64,000 nt of DNA from Tubiluchus corallicola (Eukaryota > Priapulida > Priapulimorpha > Priapulimorphida > Tubiluchidae): positions 889,001 to 953,000 of the forward strand of contig JAQGDQ010000014.1 in the NCBI GenBank assembly GCA_030141605.1, in the 5' to 3' direction. Within the stretch, counting starts at the first letter, position 1; each line of letters starts with the position of its first letter. The notes under the pieces were generated by a model that did no database searches, was not told where the DNA came from, and saw only the letters and a program-made list of their open reading frames with translations. Positions 27,301 through 38,659 of this stretch are shown piece after piece. A program made the translations under genes and the position numbers.

Positions 27301-27979
27301 TATGGGAAATCGTAACTATGGCAAGTGTTTTTAGAAGGAATGCAAAGGTCTTTCATGTTACACATGTTGATTATTATTCTATTGCTTGATGTTTTCTTTG
27401 TCAATGTGCATGTTTCCGAATTGTTTCGTAAAATGTAATAAAGCTGTTAAAAAGCCAATTTCAAGCCTCACTAGTCTAGGTAAGGTAACTACTCCAGTGA
27501 AACTGAAATGTAGTTAATTTAGAAGTTTTGGTAGGCTAAATTCTAGGGTAGGGTGCCAAATACTTTTTATACAGTTAATTCATATTCACATTGTCAAGCA
27601 GCCCCACATAACTATAATGAATTCATTACTTAGAGACAGAGACATTTCTTGTGCCACACTTCATGATCGCAGTGTGGCTACCTATTTTCTTTATTTTTAA
27701 TAAAGTAAACAAGAAAGAATGGAGAGGTCTATAAGCTGCTATGCTTAATTTTTGACGGTAAATTAGTTTTGGATTGCATGCATGGAACTATCACTTTATA
27801 CTAGTGCTTGCTTAGCATTAACAGTCAGTGTGTTGAACCATACATTAGCTGGGAAATGTGAATTCAAATGGAAAAAACTATATGTCTTACAGCCAGGTTT
27901 AAAAAAATAGCTAATTGTATTACGCAGATGAATTAATTTATTAATGAACCTTGATTTTAGTATTTATTTGATGGTCATT
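24356..27979. other. Intergenic region between divergent CLYBL and RCAN genes
   Basis: No gene recognised. Minus-strand frames around 24924-25604 are open for 60-110 codons and have a weak kelch-like look (HIGGYDDSIFVAIVKF) but no repeat series. Two related direct-repeat pairs occur: 25573-25669 with 27092-27183 (shared CTTTTTATTTGGATTTGCTT), and about 26988-27083 with 27655-27765 (shared TGGAGAGGT-TATAAGCT). Promoters for both genes must lie in this 3.6 kb, but no core motif stands out. Confidence 0.45.
25573..27183 (+). repeat. Pair of dispersed direct repeats (about 95 bp each)
   Basis: Left copy 25573-25669, right copy 27092-27183. Both read TGCTCGAGCCCC, then an AACCAATG-like block, then CTTTTTATTTGGATTTGCTT and CTAGTC. 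They are about 1.5 kb apart in the same orientation. Origin unknown; they may be two copies of one unclassified element. Confidence 0.5.
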
Positions 27980-30900
27980 ATGGACCGACTCCCTGGTGAT
28001 CTTCTGCTAAACTTGGAACAACTGCAGATTGATAATGATGAAGAGTTACCAGATGCATCAGCACTTTCCACTTCGCTCATTGTAACGGGTGCCGATCTAT
28101 CAGTGTTTGATGATATACATGCACGGGTGAGTAAGAAATTTCTATTCTCCTACTTCCTGTTTTTAAGATACCAAGTAAGCCATAATATACTTGCTGCTGT
28201 TGAGCACTGTCGTTTCATGAATCTCTGGTAAATGAAAGTAAATCTACCATAATATAGTCGACAGTGGACTTTAGGATCACACAGGACCAAATTACGCTCA
28301 GTTCTAGCAATTCAAAACAATTTTTTCATGATCACCTTGATGATTTGATCGATTTCGTCAATGAACTAATGTCATTTAAGTTAGTCTCACACTACACATT
28401 TTAAACTATAGACTTAATCATTCTGTCTATCGCTAACTCAAGAACTACTACTGAACACTTTTATCGGGTGTGTTATCTAATATTTAAATATACAGTGTTT
28501 AATAATGGTCATGAGGAATGTTACTATTGAGTTTTCCCTTTTCTTGCTATTATAATCTGGAACTATATTGCTTTTGGTGCTTCTAAAGATGTAGATGAGA
28601 TCTCTCAATGGCTTAAAGAAAAAGTCAGAAGTCAAACAGTCTTTCATGAATTTCAATATACAATTAAAAATACTGAAATTTCAGCATAATATATTCACTG
28701 AAAAAGCCTTGCTTGAAACAACAAAAGAAAGCTGTAATCATTCGTACTATGAGTGAGTAAGTTTAGAAATAAAGGTTAAGCAAATGCCAGGGTGAGTCTC
28801 CTTTCATTTCCTTTGACTGAGGTCCTGAGTGACTTTTGACAATGTATAACTGGGAAATATAACATAGCAACCAAGCTGTTCAACTTTTGCAACTGCCTGA
28901 CTTAATCTCACTTGTTTTGAAATTCTCAAACCAGTCCATTGTCCATCATTGTATTAATATTGTAATCTTGTTATTGTGATGGTGAAAAGCCATTTACTTT
29001 CACCCCCCCCCCCCTACCTCTACATTGTAACGGTCGTTTCATTACAAAACCACAGTGTGTGGGCATTAAATACCAGTTGTAAAAGCACCTGTAAGTAACG
29101 GTTCCATGGTCCACTAACAGTGCAGACAGGTGTGTTTACCATTTCAGTACCTATTCCGCAACCCAGAACGAGAAATGTAGGACAAGTATGCTAGCAAGTT
29201 TAACATTCATTTCTGGGCAAACTCTGGTATTTCTACGGGAATATTAATGACCAGTGCTATCAACGCCATTGCTGACAATTCAATATCTTAAGCTAATTGA
29301 AACTAATTATTGTTTTTTAGCACCTCTTTGAAGATAAATTCCGTCAATTTGATCCAGATGCTGAATTCCACTATTTAAAAAGCTTTCGCCGTGCGAGGAT
29401 AAACTTTTCCTCGCCAGATCGTGCTGAATATGCAAAAATGGATATGCACAACTCAGAGATCTGTGGCAAAGCTATCAAATGTTTTTTTGCTCAGGTATGT
29501 GTCTGTATTGATTTTATGTTACTCTTTAAAGTTTGACAATTTGCTCACACCAAGAATTTGCCTAGTTAATAGGTCCTGCTGATTCTGCCCACTGTTATAA
29601 TCTTTCCATTCTAAAAAAATTACTGTCCATGTCTTTGTCTGTCTTTGTTCATCTTCATTTCATAATAATTAGTTGTTGTAGTTCCAAAACATGTATCATA
29701 CTTTTAGCTTGTTAGAGTTTACTTGGTATGTACATCCTATATCGTCTGGTTTCAAAATACCTGGTTTTTGATTAATCTGACAAGTTGGTGTTCAATTTGA
29801 CCAAATTTCTATGCAATAATGGGTACAAAACATTATATGATAATTTTGTCTACTATTATACCAACAACTGAAATGGGCTGAAAAAGTGATAAAAAGTGAT
29901 TTGTGCCAATTAATCCTCATTCGGTAATCGCGATTTGAATAATATTACTGAAATTCATAGTTATCAACCTTTATCTATGAACAACTTTGCAGCACTATCC
30001 CAGATTTTGATAAAACTGGACACATTTCTCATTTCTTATAGAACAGAATGTCAAGTTGACATCAGGCAAAAACAGGCAGTTGTGACCAGTAATTATGAAA
30101 TATTGGCAACCAATTGTGTTTCTAGGTCCTTGTCCCAGTACAGCCATTTATACACCCTGCTACTGAGTGCTTGATACCAGCTTGCAATGTTCCAGCTATA
30201 TACAAAGCTCAAAAAAATGTTGATATAGTTCTGCAGTCATTACATTTTTCTTGTTTTATATTCTTTGAATATCTTGTATACTTTTGTTTTGTTTATGTGC
30301 AACATGTCTGTTCTTCAGTAAATTTTGTTGTTGTTTTTAATTATTTTTTATTTCCTATTCAAGGGATGGAACTAATTTTTATATACATTTTTATCAGTAG
30401 TAGCATTTGTATTTTTACATAAATATATTTTTTAAAGAAACACCTGAACCGTTTGGGTGTCACTATAACTATACATCTATAAGTCTACTCTTTCCCATGT
30501 AGGACTCACTTTTATTTTTCATTTTTCAGCCAATTAAAATGAAATGCAACTACAGTGGCCTTTTAGAGCCGCCTCCTGTAGAAAAGCAATTCCTCATTTC
30601 TCCACCTGCATCGCCTCCCGTCGGATGGGAACAGATGCAAGAAAATCGTCCTATAATCAACTATGAGTTGGTGTCAGCATTAGCACATCTGACTCCAGGT
30701 ATGTAACAAACTACGAGTTGTTGTCAGCATTAGCACATCTGACTCCTGGTATGTAACAAACTACGAGTTGTTGTCAGCATTAGCACATCTGACTCCTGGT
30801 ATGTAGCAAACTACGAGTTGTTGTCAGCATTAGCACATCTGACTCCAGGTATGTAACAAACTACGAGGTTGTGTCAGCATTAGCACATTTGACTCCAGGT

Positions 30901-32491
30901 ATGTAATAAACTGCAAGTTGGTGTCAGCATTAACACATTTGACTCCAGGTATGTAATAAACTACGAGTTGATATCAGCATTAGCACATCTGACTCCAGGT
31001 ATGTAACAAACTACGAGTTGTTGTCAGCATTAGCACATCTGACTCCTGGTATGTAACAAACTACGAGTTGTTGTCAGCATTAGCACATCTGACTCCAGGT
31101 ATGTAACAAACTACGAGGTTGTGTCAGCATTAGCACATTTGACTCCAGGTATGTAATAAACTGCAAGTTGGTGTCAGCATTAGCACATTTGATTCCAGGT
31201 ATGTAATAAACTACGAGTTGATATCAGCATTAGCACATTTGACTCCAGGTATGTAATAAACTATGAGTTGTTGTCAGCATTAGCCCATTTGGCTCCAGGT
31301 ATGTAACAAACTACGAGTTGTTGTCAGCATTAGCACATCTGACTCCAGGTATGTAATAAACTATGAGTTGTTGTCAGCATTGGCACATCTGACTCCAGGT
31401 ATGTAACAAACTACGAGTTGTTGTCAGCATTAGCACATCTGACTCCAGGTATGTAACAAACTACGAGTTGGTGTCAGCATTAACACATTTGACTCCAGGT
31501 ATGTAATAAACTACGAGTTGATGTCAGCATTAGCACATTTGACTCCAGGTATGTAATAAACTATGAGCTGGTGTCAGCATTAGCACATTTGACTCCAGGT
31601 ATGTAATAACTATGAGTTGGTGTCAGCATTAGCACATTTGACTCCAGACATGTAATAAACTACGAGTTGGTATCAGCATTAGCACATTTGACTCCAGGTA
31701 TGTAATAACTATGAGTTGGTGTCAGCATTAGCCCATTTGGCTCCAGGTATGTAATAAACTACGAGTTGGTGTCAGCATTAGCACATTTGACTCCAGGTAC
31801 GTAATAAACTACAAGTTGGTGTCAGCATTAGCATATTTGACTCCAGGTATGTAAAAAAAACGTGTGAGGAGGCTCTGTCTGTTTAGTTTTTTTTGCATTG
31901 TATTGTAAAATTGTAGTGCAAATCATCATAAATTATTATAATGTATTATAATAAAGCTGGTATTAGCTTCAACACACTTGACCTTAGGTATGTAATAAGT
32001 AACGAGCTGGTATCAGTTTTAGAGCTCTTAATGCCAGGTATGTAATAAACTATGGTATCACTTATATGCCTACACACTTAGCTCCAAGTACATAATAATC
32101 TACAAGTTAGTGTTAGCTTTCATACACTTAGATCCAGACAATTTAATCGACTACAAACTAGTATCAACTTTAGCACACTCAACTCATAGTTTGTAGTAAA
32201 CAGTGAGCTGGTATCAACACTAGCACATACAATTTTAAGACGTGCTTAGAATGATACAGGCTTATATGGTTTGCAGGTTTGTAAAGCATTTGCACATGTT
32301 TGGCAGGGTTACAATGTAATCTTTTTTTATTAAGTATTTTGATTTTTATATTTTCTTTTGTCCTTTTAGGAGAAATAGAGGTTCATCCTCCAAGTGATCA
32401 GCATCCTGCAATAGTGGTGCACGTGTGTGAAGATCTCTTTCAAGGTCCACGACCCCGAATAGTACAAACTCGCTGTCCTGAACGTGACTGA
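27980..32491 (+). CDS. RCAN: Regulator of calcineurin (calcipressin)
   Basis: Cytosolic protein that binds and tunes the phosphatase calcineurin. Exons: 27980-28126, 29321-29494, 30530-30698, 32370-32491; phases agree, giving 203 aa, near the 197 aa of short human RCAN1. Order of parts: acidic N-terminus; RRM-like fold (about residues 50-107) with SFRRARINFSS; the hallmark FLISPPASPPVGW (128-140), whose serines are phosphorylation sites in the family; VVHVCED; and a C-terminal PRIVQTRCPERD matching the PxIxIT-like/TxxP calcineurin-docking tail (human PKIIQTRRPE). ATG at 27980 was chosen; an in-frame ATG at 27971 is also possible. Intron 3 begins with a large tandem array built from the end of exon 3. 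Reading through the normal exon 3 donor meets a TAA two codons on, so donor choice decides whether the docking tail is made. Confidence 0.93.
28989..29017 (+). repeat. Poly-C tract in RCAN intron 1
   Basis: Run of about 12 C within intron 1, unusual in this AT-rich DNA; no further function seen. Confidence 0.7.
30661..31858 (+). repeat. 50-bp tandem array (24 units) duplicating RCAN exon 3 end plus its 5' splice site
   Basis: Units begin at 30661, 30711 and so on every 50 bp to 31561, then 31610, 31660, 31709, 31759 and 31809. Each has 38 bp matching the last 38 coding bases of exon 3, then GTATGTAAC/TAAA. Unit 1 is the real exon end and donor. Nearly all downstream units keep the AG or TG followed by GTATGT; the unit from 31660 is preceded by GACATG in place of GGTATG. 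A 250-bp higher-order period is visible: the variants CTACGAGGTT, CTGCAAGTTG and GATATCAGC recur at 30861/30911/30961 and 31111/31161/31211. Confidence 0.95.
31945..32232 (+). repeat. Degenerate outer part of the RCAN 50-bp array
   Basis: About six diverged units follow the main array after an 85-bp gap. They still show GAGCTGGTATCA, TTAGCACAC and AGGTATGTAATAA in order at about 50-bp spacing. They are far more diverged than the units near the exon, so they are probably older. Confidence 0.7.
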
Positions 32492-32928
32492 CTTTTGGTT
32501 TGACACTTAGTACATCTATGCTCTTCCAAAGTGCTTACACACCATATTTTTCACTGTGTGATATGCATTTGTACATTTTGTTTAAAATGTTAGCACCCTA
32601 AAATTGAGTGTTTTTTTGAGGCCATATCACCCTTAGCCTATGCTTTACTTATATCACGCTTAATTATCAAGTAGTACTGAAAGAATTATTATAATTAAGT
32701 TTTCTGACAGTTGCATTAATTATTATTGAATTTTACTTGTAATATTTGCATCATTTGTTTGTTATACTATAAAAGGTACTGCAAGGTAAATGCTGAATGA
32801 GGAATCTTAAACAGATCTGTAAGTGTTGGTAACTTTTTCTGTGTTTTAGAATCTCATTCATAGACCTTGCACTAGGTTCGTAAAGGTACAGCTGTTTGAT
32901 AGGAATTGTAACACCTGTAGACATACAA

Positions 32929-32934
32929 AATAAA
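32929..32934 (+). promoter_or_regulatory. Polyadenylation signal AATAAA for RCAN
   Basis: First AATAAA seen downstream of the RCAN stop, about 440 nt past it. Confidence 0.45.
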
Positions 32935-35900
32935 TGTAAATGATAAAGAGTTGATTTACTAAGAAATATAGCTCAGTATTTCAGCTACCTAGCGGTAGCC
33001 ATTTTCAAGAACATCACTTCACTAAATCACCTCTCTAACCCATTTATCATTTACATTTCATTTGATTCATAAAAGTATTATCTAAACTTTTGTAATGTAC
33101 AAGCGAACAATAAATGCGAGCTTCATGAATAATTTGTGAATGTGAATTATCATGATATTTTGATGAATGTCTCAATTGTCACTGGTAAGTTTAGCTCTTG
33201 TAACTCCCACTTTTTTAAAATTCGAATTTTATGATTTTTGGCAAAGCAAGCTTACTACAATGAAAATAATACTAAATGCACTTGGCCTTATGACATTACA
33301 TTACAATGTTTATCCTTGTATACCATTTTGTTTTAATCTAAGTTTCTTTGTAACAAAAACCTTTGTTAAAGAAGCTGGAATGGATGTTGAACAGACAGAC
33401 ATTCCAACAGTGTGTAAGACGGGTAAAAATTTTACTCCCAGGTTAATGGAATTACAGTTTTTTTCAGAACTTGACCTGATATGCACAGTTTGTTAATTAA
33501 ATGCGATTTTGCCTTAACTGCCTAAAATCAATTCTTTTAAACTTTCTGGGAAACTAATCAGAGTCAATTTACAAATTTCATATATATATATTGCTTTGTT
33601 ATAGTACCAGATAAGTTTTTTTATGTAAAATTCCTAGGTGCAACAAAATTTTTGTGGTAAAAATTAAATGTCTTCTTGGTAGATACCCTAGATCTCATCT
33701 TAAAGCTGTGTGCTTCCCTCTTATTATCTGTTCACTTCTACACCTCATCTCTCATGAATATATTCAACTACTGAAAATTCTTCATTGTCCACACATAATT
33801 TATTGCCATTGCTACTAATTCTGAAATCTTTTGAAATGTGATAATGGAAGACATTCACTAAATAGATTCCATCATTTATCTACCCTAGGGATATGACTTT
33901 CTAATCATTTTTCATGAATGTATATTCCTATTCATTTGGGGTAAATTATGCAGGGAAAATATTACATATAATTTTTTGACATTTTTGCTGGTATTGCTCT
34001 TTTGTGCTATGAGTTTGTCATTGATACTAGTTAGGCATTTGTTTCCTGTCTTTTAAACTTGTGTGCTTTTGTTACATTGTTTTATGTCAAATATTTTGAA
34101 GAGATCTAGCATGCTGCAATACTATTCTTTGTTCCTTTAATATTAAACTATTTGGTTTGCACACTACAAAGCATATGTGACAAAGTATTATACAGCTGTG
34201 TTAGGCCATTATGTTGTCGAACCATCACAATTTAGTGCTGTTACGTATGTGGTGCACTATCGGACAATGATGATAATTTTGAATATTTTTGTAAATTCAA
34301 TGTGAAATCTCGATAGCTAACTATTGCGATGACTGTAGTTACAATTCATACTGGATTACCACTATAACTAACTGTAAGCAATAACATTTGTCATACATGT
34401 ATTTTTGAAATGCATAATGATCTGCCAACTACTAAACATTCTGAAATTTCGTTTTGTGGACAGTGTTAATTTCAATCAGTTAAGACTTACTTTTAATTCG
34501 CATACATTACCTCTCAAACAAAAATGGTATTTATTGAAAAGTAGCTATAATAGTTGTCAATTTTACTGTAATACATAAATGTTATGTAAACAGTGTTGGC
34601 ATTATTATTAACTGCTAAAAATGTTTTTATTTGGTATGCACAGAAACAGCTCCGTACTAAAAGTATAATAATTGAATGATATAGAACAATTTCCAAACTA
34701 AATTTCCAAACTATTTAGATAATTTTGTTAGCTTTTTGCAAGATTTATTTGTGCTTGATTATTGTGAAGTTGAGCATTAGTTAGACATGCTATTTTTGCT
34801 GTAATTTATGTGAAAACTTGTATAATTTTGTGTTCACATAACGAGCTGAAACAATAGAAAATGGATGTTAACCAGTTTTCAGTATTATATTTAAAAGCTT
34901 TGGAGCCAGTATTTTCCATTGTGTATTTAGTATGCTGCATATTCTTCTGAGTGGTATTATGTTGTACTTATGTCAGTTATATAATTTTTTAATACAATTG
35001 ATATTAATTACAATATTTGTCTTCAGATTTCATTTAGCTGAGTGCAGTTATCGTACTTGCACATAGTGTAACTACACAGTAAAGCACACGTGGTAGAGTG
35101 TAATACATTAACATTAGTGATGTTGGCATATTTTCATGTTTAGCTGCATTTGTGAGATTCCAATCAAAATTTTGACTAGGTTTCTAGCCAAATGGTTTAC
35201 AATAATTCAATGTTTTATGTGCCACAACTTTTTTCAAAATATTTTGATTAAAGCGAAATGCACAGCGCAAAGGTAAGCTGATAACCGAAGCATACAAGCT
35301 AGATGAGAAAACCCGTTCATTAGAATTAGTCTGTGAATGTTTTAATTTTTCAGTCTACCACAAAAGAATTGCTAAAATGTAAACAAAAAGTGAACATTTT
35401 CTGCAATTAGTCTACGGTCAGTTAAAGAGATGTATCAATCGGAGATTGTCAGCTCACAGCATCATGATACTGTGGGTATACGTTGTCAAGTGGCAGTAGG
35501 TACAAAATGTTACATTTGCAAATTCATTTGTAGAAAAGCAAAAAATTAATAGGTTGCCTGCTACAGACTTGCAGCATAATACAGTACCGAGATCTTTGAA
35601 AACAGTAATTAATAGGCATCCTTGTATTTTGTGATTGTGCGGCCTGATATTGTAGTGCTAATAAGCATACAGCCATGCTAAATCATGCAAAGAACACTTG
35701 CTTCACTGATGGAAAATCATCGTATAGGGTGTCGCAAAAGCCACTATACATTTTGATTTCTAATTTTCGTTTTGAAATTTTCTGCAATCTCAGCAAGCTT
35801 TTATATGAATCGAAAGGGGCCTTTGAAAATTCTTTTTTGTCTGGAACCTCTTTACTATAATGAAGACAGGTAGTGTTAGAAATAAGTGCGAAATCAGCCT

Positions 35901-35963
35901 GACATGATGCTCTTTGATCATCAACTGAAAATCAGCAGAAATTCACAGAACCACATCATTATT

Positions 35964-36130
35964 TCAGTTTTCAACAAGATGCAGCAATTCCTCGTCACTC
36001 ATAGGCTGTGAGAAACTTTTATCAATGCAAGATGCTTGACTTGCCATTTGGATTAGTCTCTGAACCTCTTTAGGTCCATGGAGAAAGTAGAGAAAATAGC
36101 AAACCATACTAGTGCTGTAGTTCTTTTCAG
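35964..36130 (-). other. Candidate terminal exon of an unrecognised gene or pseudogene
   Basis: Open minus frame ending LLHLVEN-stop, with FLHGPKEVQRLIQMASQ and SFSQPMSDEELL. It follows a T-rich stretch ending in AG. Upstream on the same strand is a 60-bp open segment (about 36345-36287) bounded by TTCTAGCGTTAG and GTAAGTG. Phases between the two do not join cleanly in the frame that looks most protein-like. I do not recognise the product. It may be chance in AT-rich DNA. Confidence 0.2.
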
Positions 36131-38659
36131 ATATTTGTCTAACTGGACTAAAAATTTCCAAAGTTTTAGTTTATCATTTAGTACCAATTTTCAAACATTT
36201 TGCTTCATTGAACCAAATTAATAAATGGTGTGTTGCTTTTCTTGATGCAATATGGAAGTGCGATACACTTACATTTGCTTTCAACAAAGGCACATCGCTC
36301 TTTTCTTGACCCCTTTTCCATATAATCAACTCACTAACGCTAGAAATAATTTTAATAGTGAGCCGACTTAAGCTTGGAACACACTATGATGAAACCTTAG
36401 CAGTTAGAAAACATGGCCAAACTGAGTTTAATCTGGCAAACTGAGAGATTAATTCCTTCAGTATACAAACTTAAAAATATAAGAAGTCACAATTATTGCA
36501 CATGCAGGACAGCAGAAGTGTGTTATGCCTATTGAAAAGAGCAAATCTGTAAATTGAAAACTGTAAGAAACAAGGTTAATTGCTGAGTGGTTATGGTATG
36601 CATCGAGTCTGAAAGTAGAATTATTATTGAGATTGGTCAGTAAATGGATGATGATTAATAGAAAAACAGTATCTGCAAGGTTTCAAGCGTCACACTGCAC
36701 CAGGCTAATTACCTTATAAAGGAATTATATTCATCTGAAAATGACTAAAGCAGTTTTGCCGAAGCATCATCTTAAAGGCAATGGGCTTGGTTCTAACTAC
36801 ATCAAGGAAGCCCTGAAAAATTTAGTTATCTTGGCATGTTCCTTCAGTCGAATAGCACGACTCCACAAGGGAAACTTAGCATTGGAGCAATGATAGCCAG
36901 TTATCTATCTTCACTCAATATCATTACAATAGCACTTGTAACACAAACACCCGTTTCTCTCTTTCAACGTATCGCACCATACATTATGAAAAACACATAT
37001 GAAATGCACTTTCGATCTTCAGATTTCTCATCAAACAAATGGGCACACTGTCAAATGATCACATGCTTAGGTCAGCGCAAGCACTTCTCAACAGATAATC
37101 ACCTACATAGACACTTTCTCTCAAAAGTGCACTTGCAGAATTGACCAGCACAGGATCTTTCTTTCATAGATGAGCCAACAAGTTATAATCACTGTGTATC
37201 AAAAGGAATACTTTTAATTTTGGAGCTACCATTCTTGCTTATATGCACATTAAATAACACACTGCGACCATTCTCCTGTTTTAAGTTCAGACTCTATCAA
37301 GTAAACTGGACAACACCACCATTTACTTCACGATACAAATTGCAAAGATGACACAGTTTGCGTAATATTCCACCTGCTCATAAACAAAATATATTCCACT
37401 CTGCAGCAGTACTTTTTGTTTAAAGAATTTCAAAAGTTGCTTCACCTCATGGCATTGCTTGTGAAAATGTATCCAGTGGGAAGAAACATATTATCCCTTT
37501 TTATTAAACACAATTTTAAACTTGACAAAATGACGGATGTGCCACTAATGAAGATGCATCAAAAAATCTTCACTGGCTTGTGATGAAAATAAACATCAGT
37601 ATATTAAAGCGGAACTGTCGCAGATCTCAATAAGCAGCAACATACAATTTGTAAACTCACAACGGCATAATAGCCAAATAATCCAGCAAAGCAAATACTT
37701 CCAGCACTACACTTGTTGGATTTAGTAGCATACTTTACAGTGCAGCATAGAGTTTCACTTTTCACATCTTGGAGGAAAGCAGTTCTTGATGTCAACGATA
37801 ACAATTACTACTACGACATCAGAATTGTAATTGGATCATAAACTGATTGAATCAAACAAATACAAGATCATTGTTACATTGAAAATCAATAATTTTAATT
37901 TTGATGATGAATAAGGTAAAACCAACTATGTAACCATTTTTATCAGTTGAGAAAAAGCAGTAAGCTTGAATGAGGATGTAACTGGATTTAGTCATCAATA
38001 CATAACAGAATCAACGCAGACAACAGCGCCTACAAAATCAGCTTTGCACAAAAAAGTTTGAATGTACCCAACTGCATTGTAGAAAATTAAATAATTTGTT
38101 AGAAAAATGGTGCAAAATAAATAATAATGAAGCATCTTCCTTACTGTTTAGATCTTTCACTTGCATCGTGAGATGTTGTTTTTGAACTTTAGAAATTACT
38201 AAGCCTGTAATCTATGCTCTGGAGTGCTCGTTCCTAGTAGCTAAAATACATTATGGCAAATAAATGAAAGGAATTCTGTTTACCCAGCTCAATCAATAAC
38301 TTTGAACTACACTTGAAGAACACTTGACCTAATATTAGCTGATGATTTTAAACTCTTAACTTGTGCCATGAAATTAAAATTGAATGCTGGAACTATACAA
38401 ATTACACAAGCGTAAACAAAACAAATTTGTCTACATAGCTGGACGAGATTTAAATGGACTGAGTAATTTTATACTTAAAAGCTTCCAAAGAACAGGCGCA
38501 TTATCTAAAAACTTGTGAAAAATTCACAAACTTTATAATTTAAACATTGAAGAAACTTGTTAAGCAAAAATAAGAAGTTTCCTTCTTTGATTTGCAGCAA
38601 GAAATGCGGTAGCCAATCATCAACAATGTTACAACAATTAAGAAATAAAACTGAAAAAA

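Larger units (their letters stand above)
32492..38659. other. Region between convergent RCAN and WTAP 3' ends
   Basis: The RCAN 3' UTR probably ends after the AATAAA at 32929-32934. The rest has no recognised gene. Minus-strand stretches at 35964-36161, about 36290-36345, 36745-36825 and 37330-37480 have short open frames beside splice-like AG/GT, described separately as an unproven candidate. Plus-strand frames at 33167-33496 and 36836-37144 show no family features. Confidence 0.4.

Noticed and set aside
30661-31858. CRISPR array as an explanation for regular 50-bp repeats
   Set aside because: There are no unique spacers: the whole 50-bp unit repeats, and it derives from an animal coding exon.
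33167-33496. 109-codon plus frame downstream of RCAN
   Set aside because: No family resemblance and no acceptor giving a sensible join; lies beyond the likely RCAN polyadenylation site.
36836-37144. 102-codon plus frame
   Set aside because: Not family-like; lies opposite an equally uncertain minus-strand candidate region.
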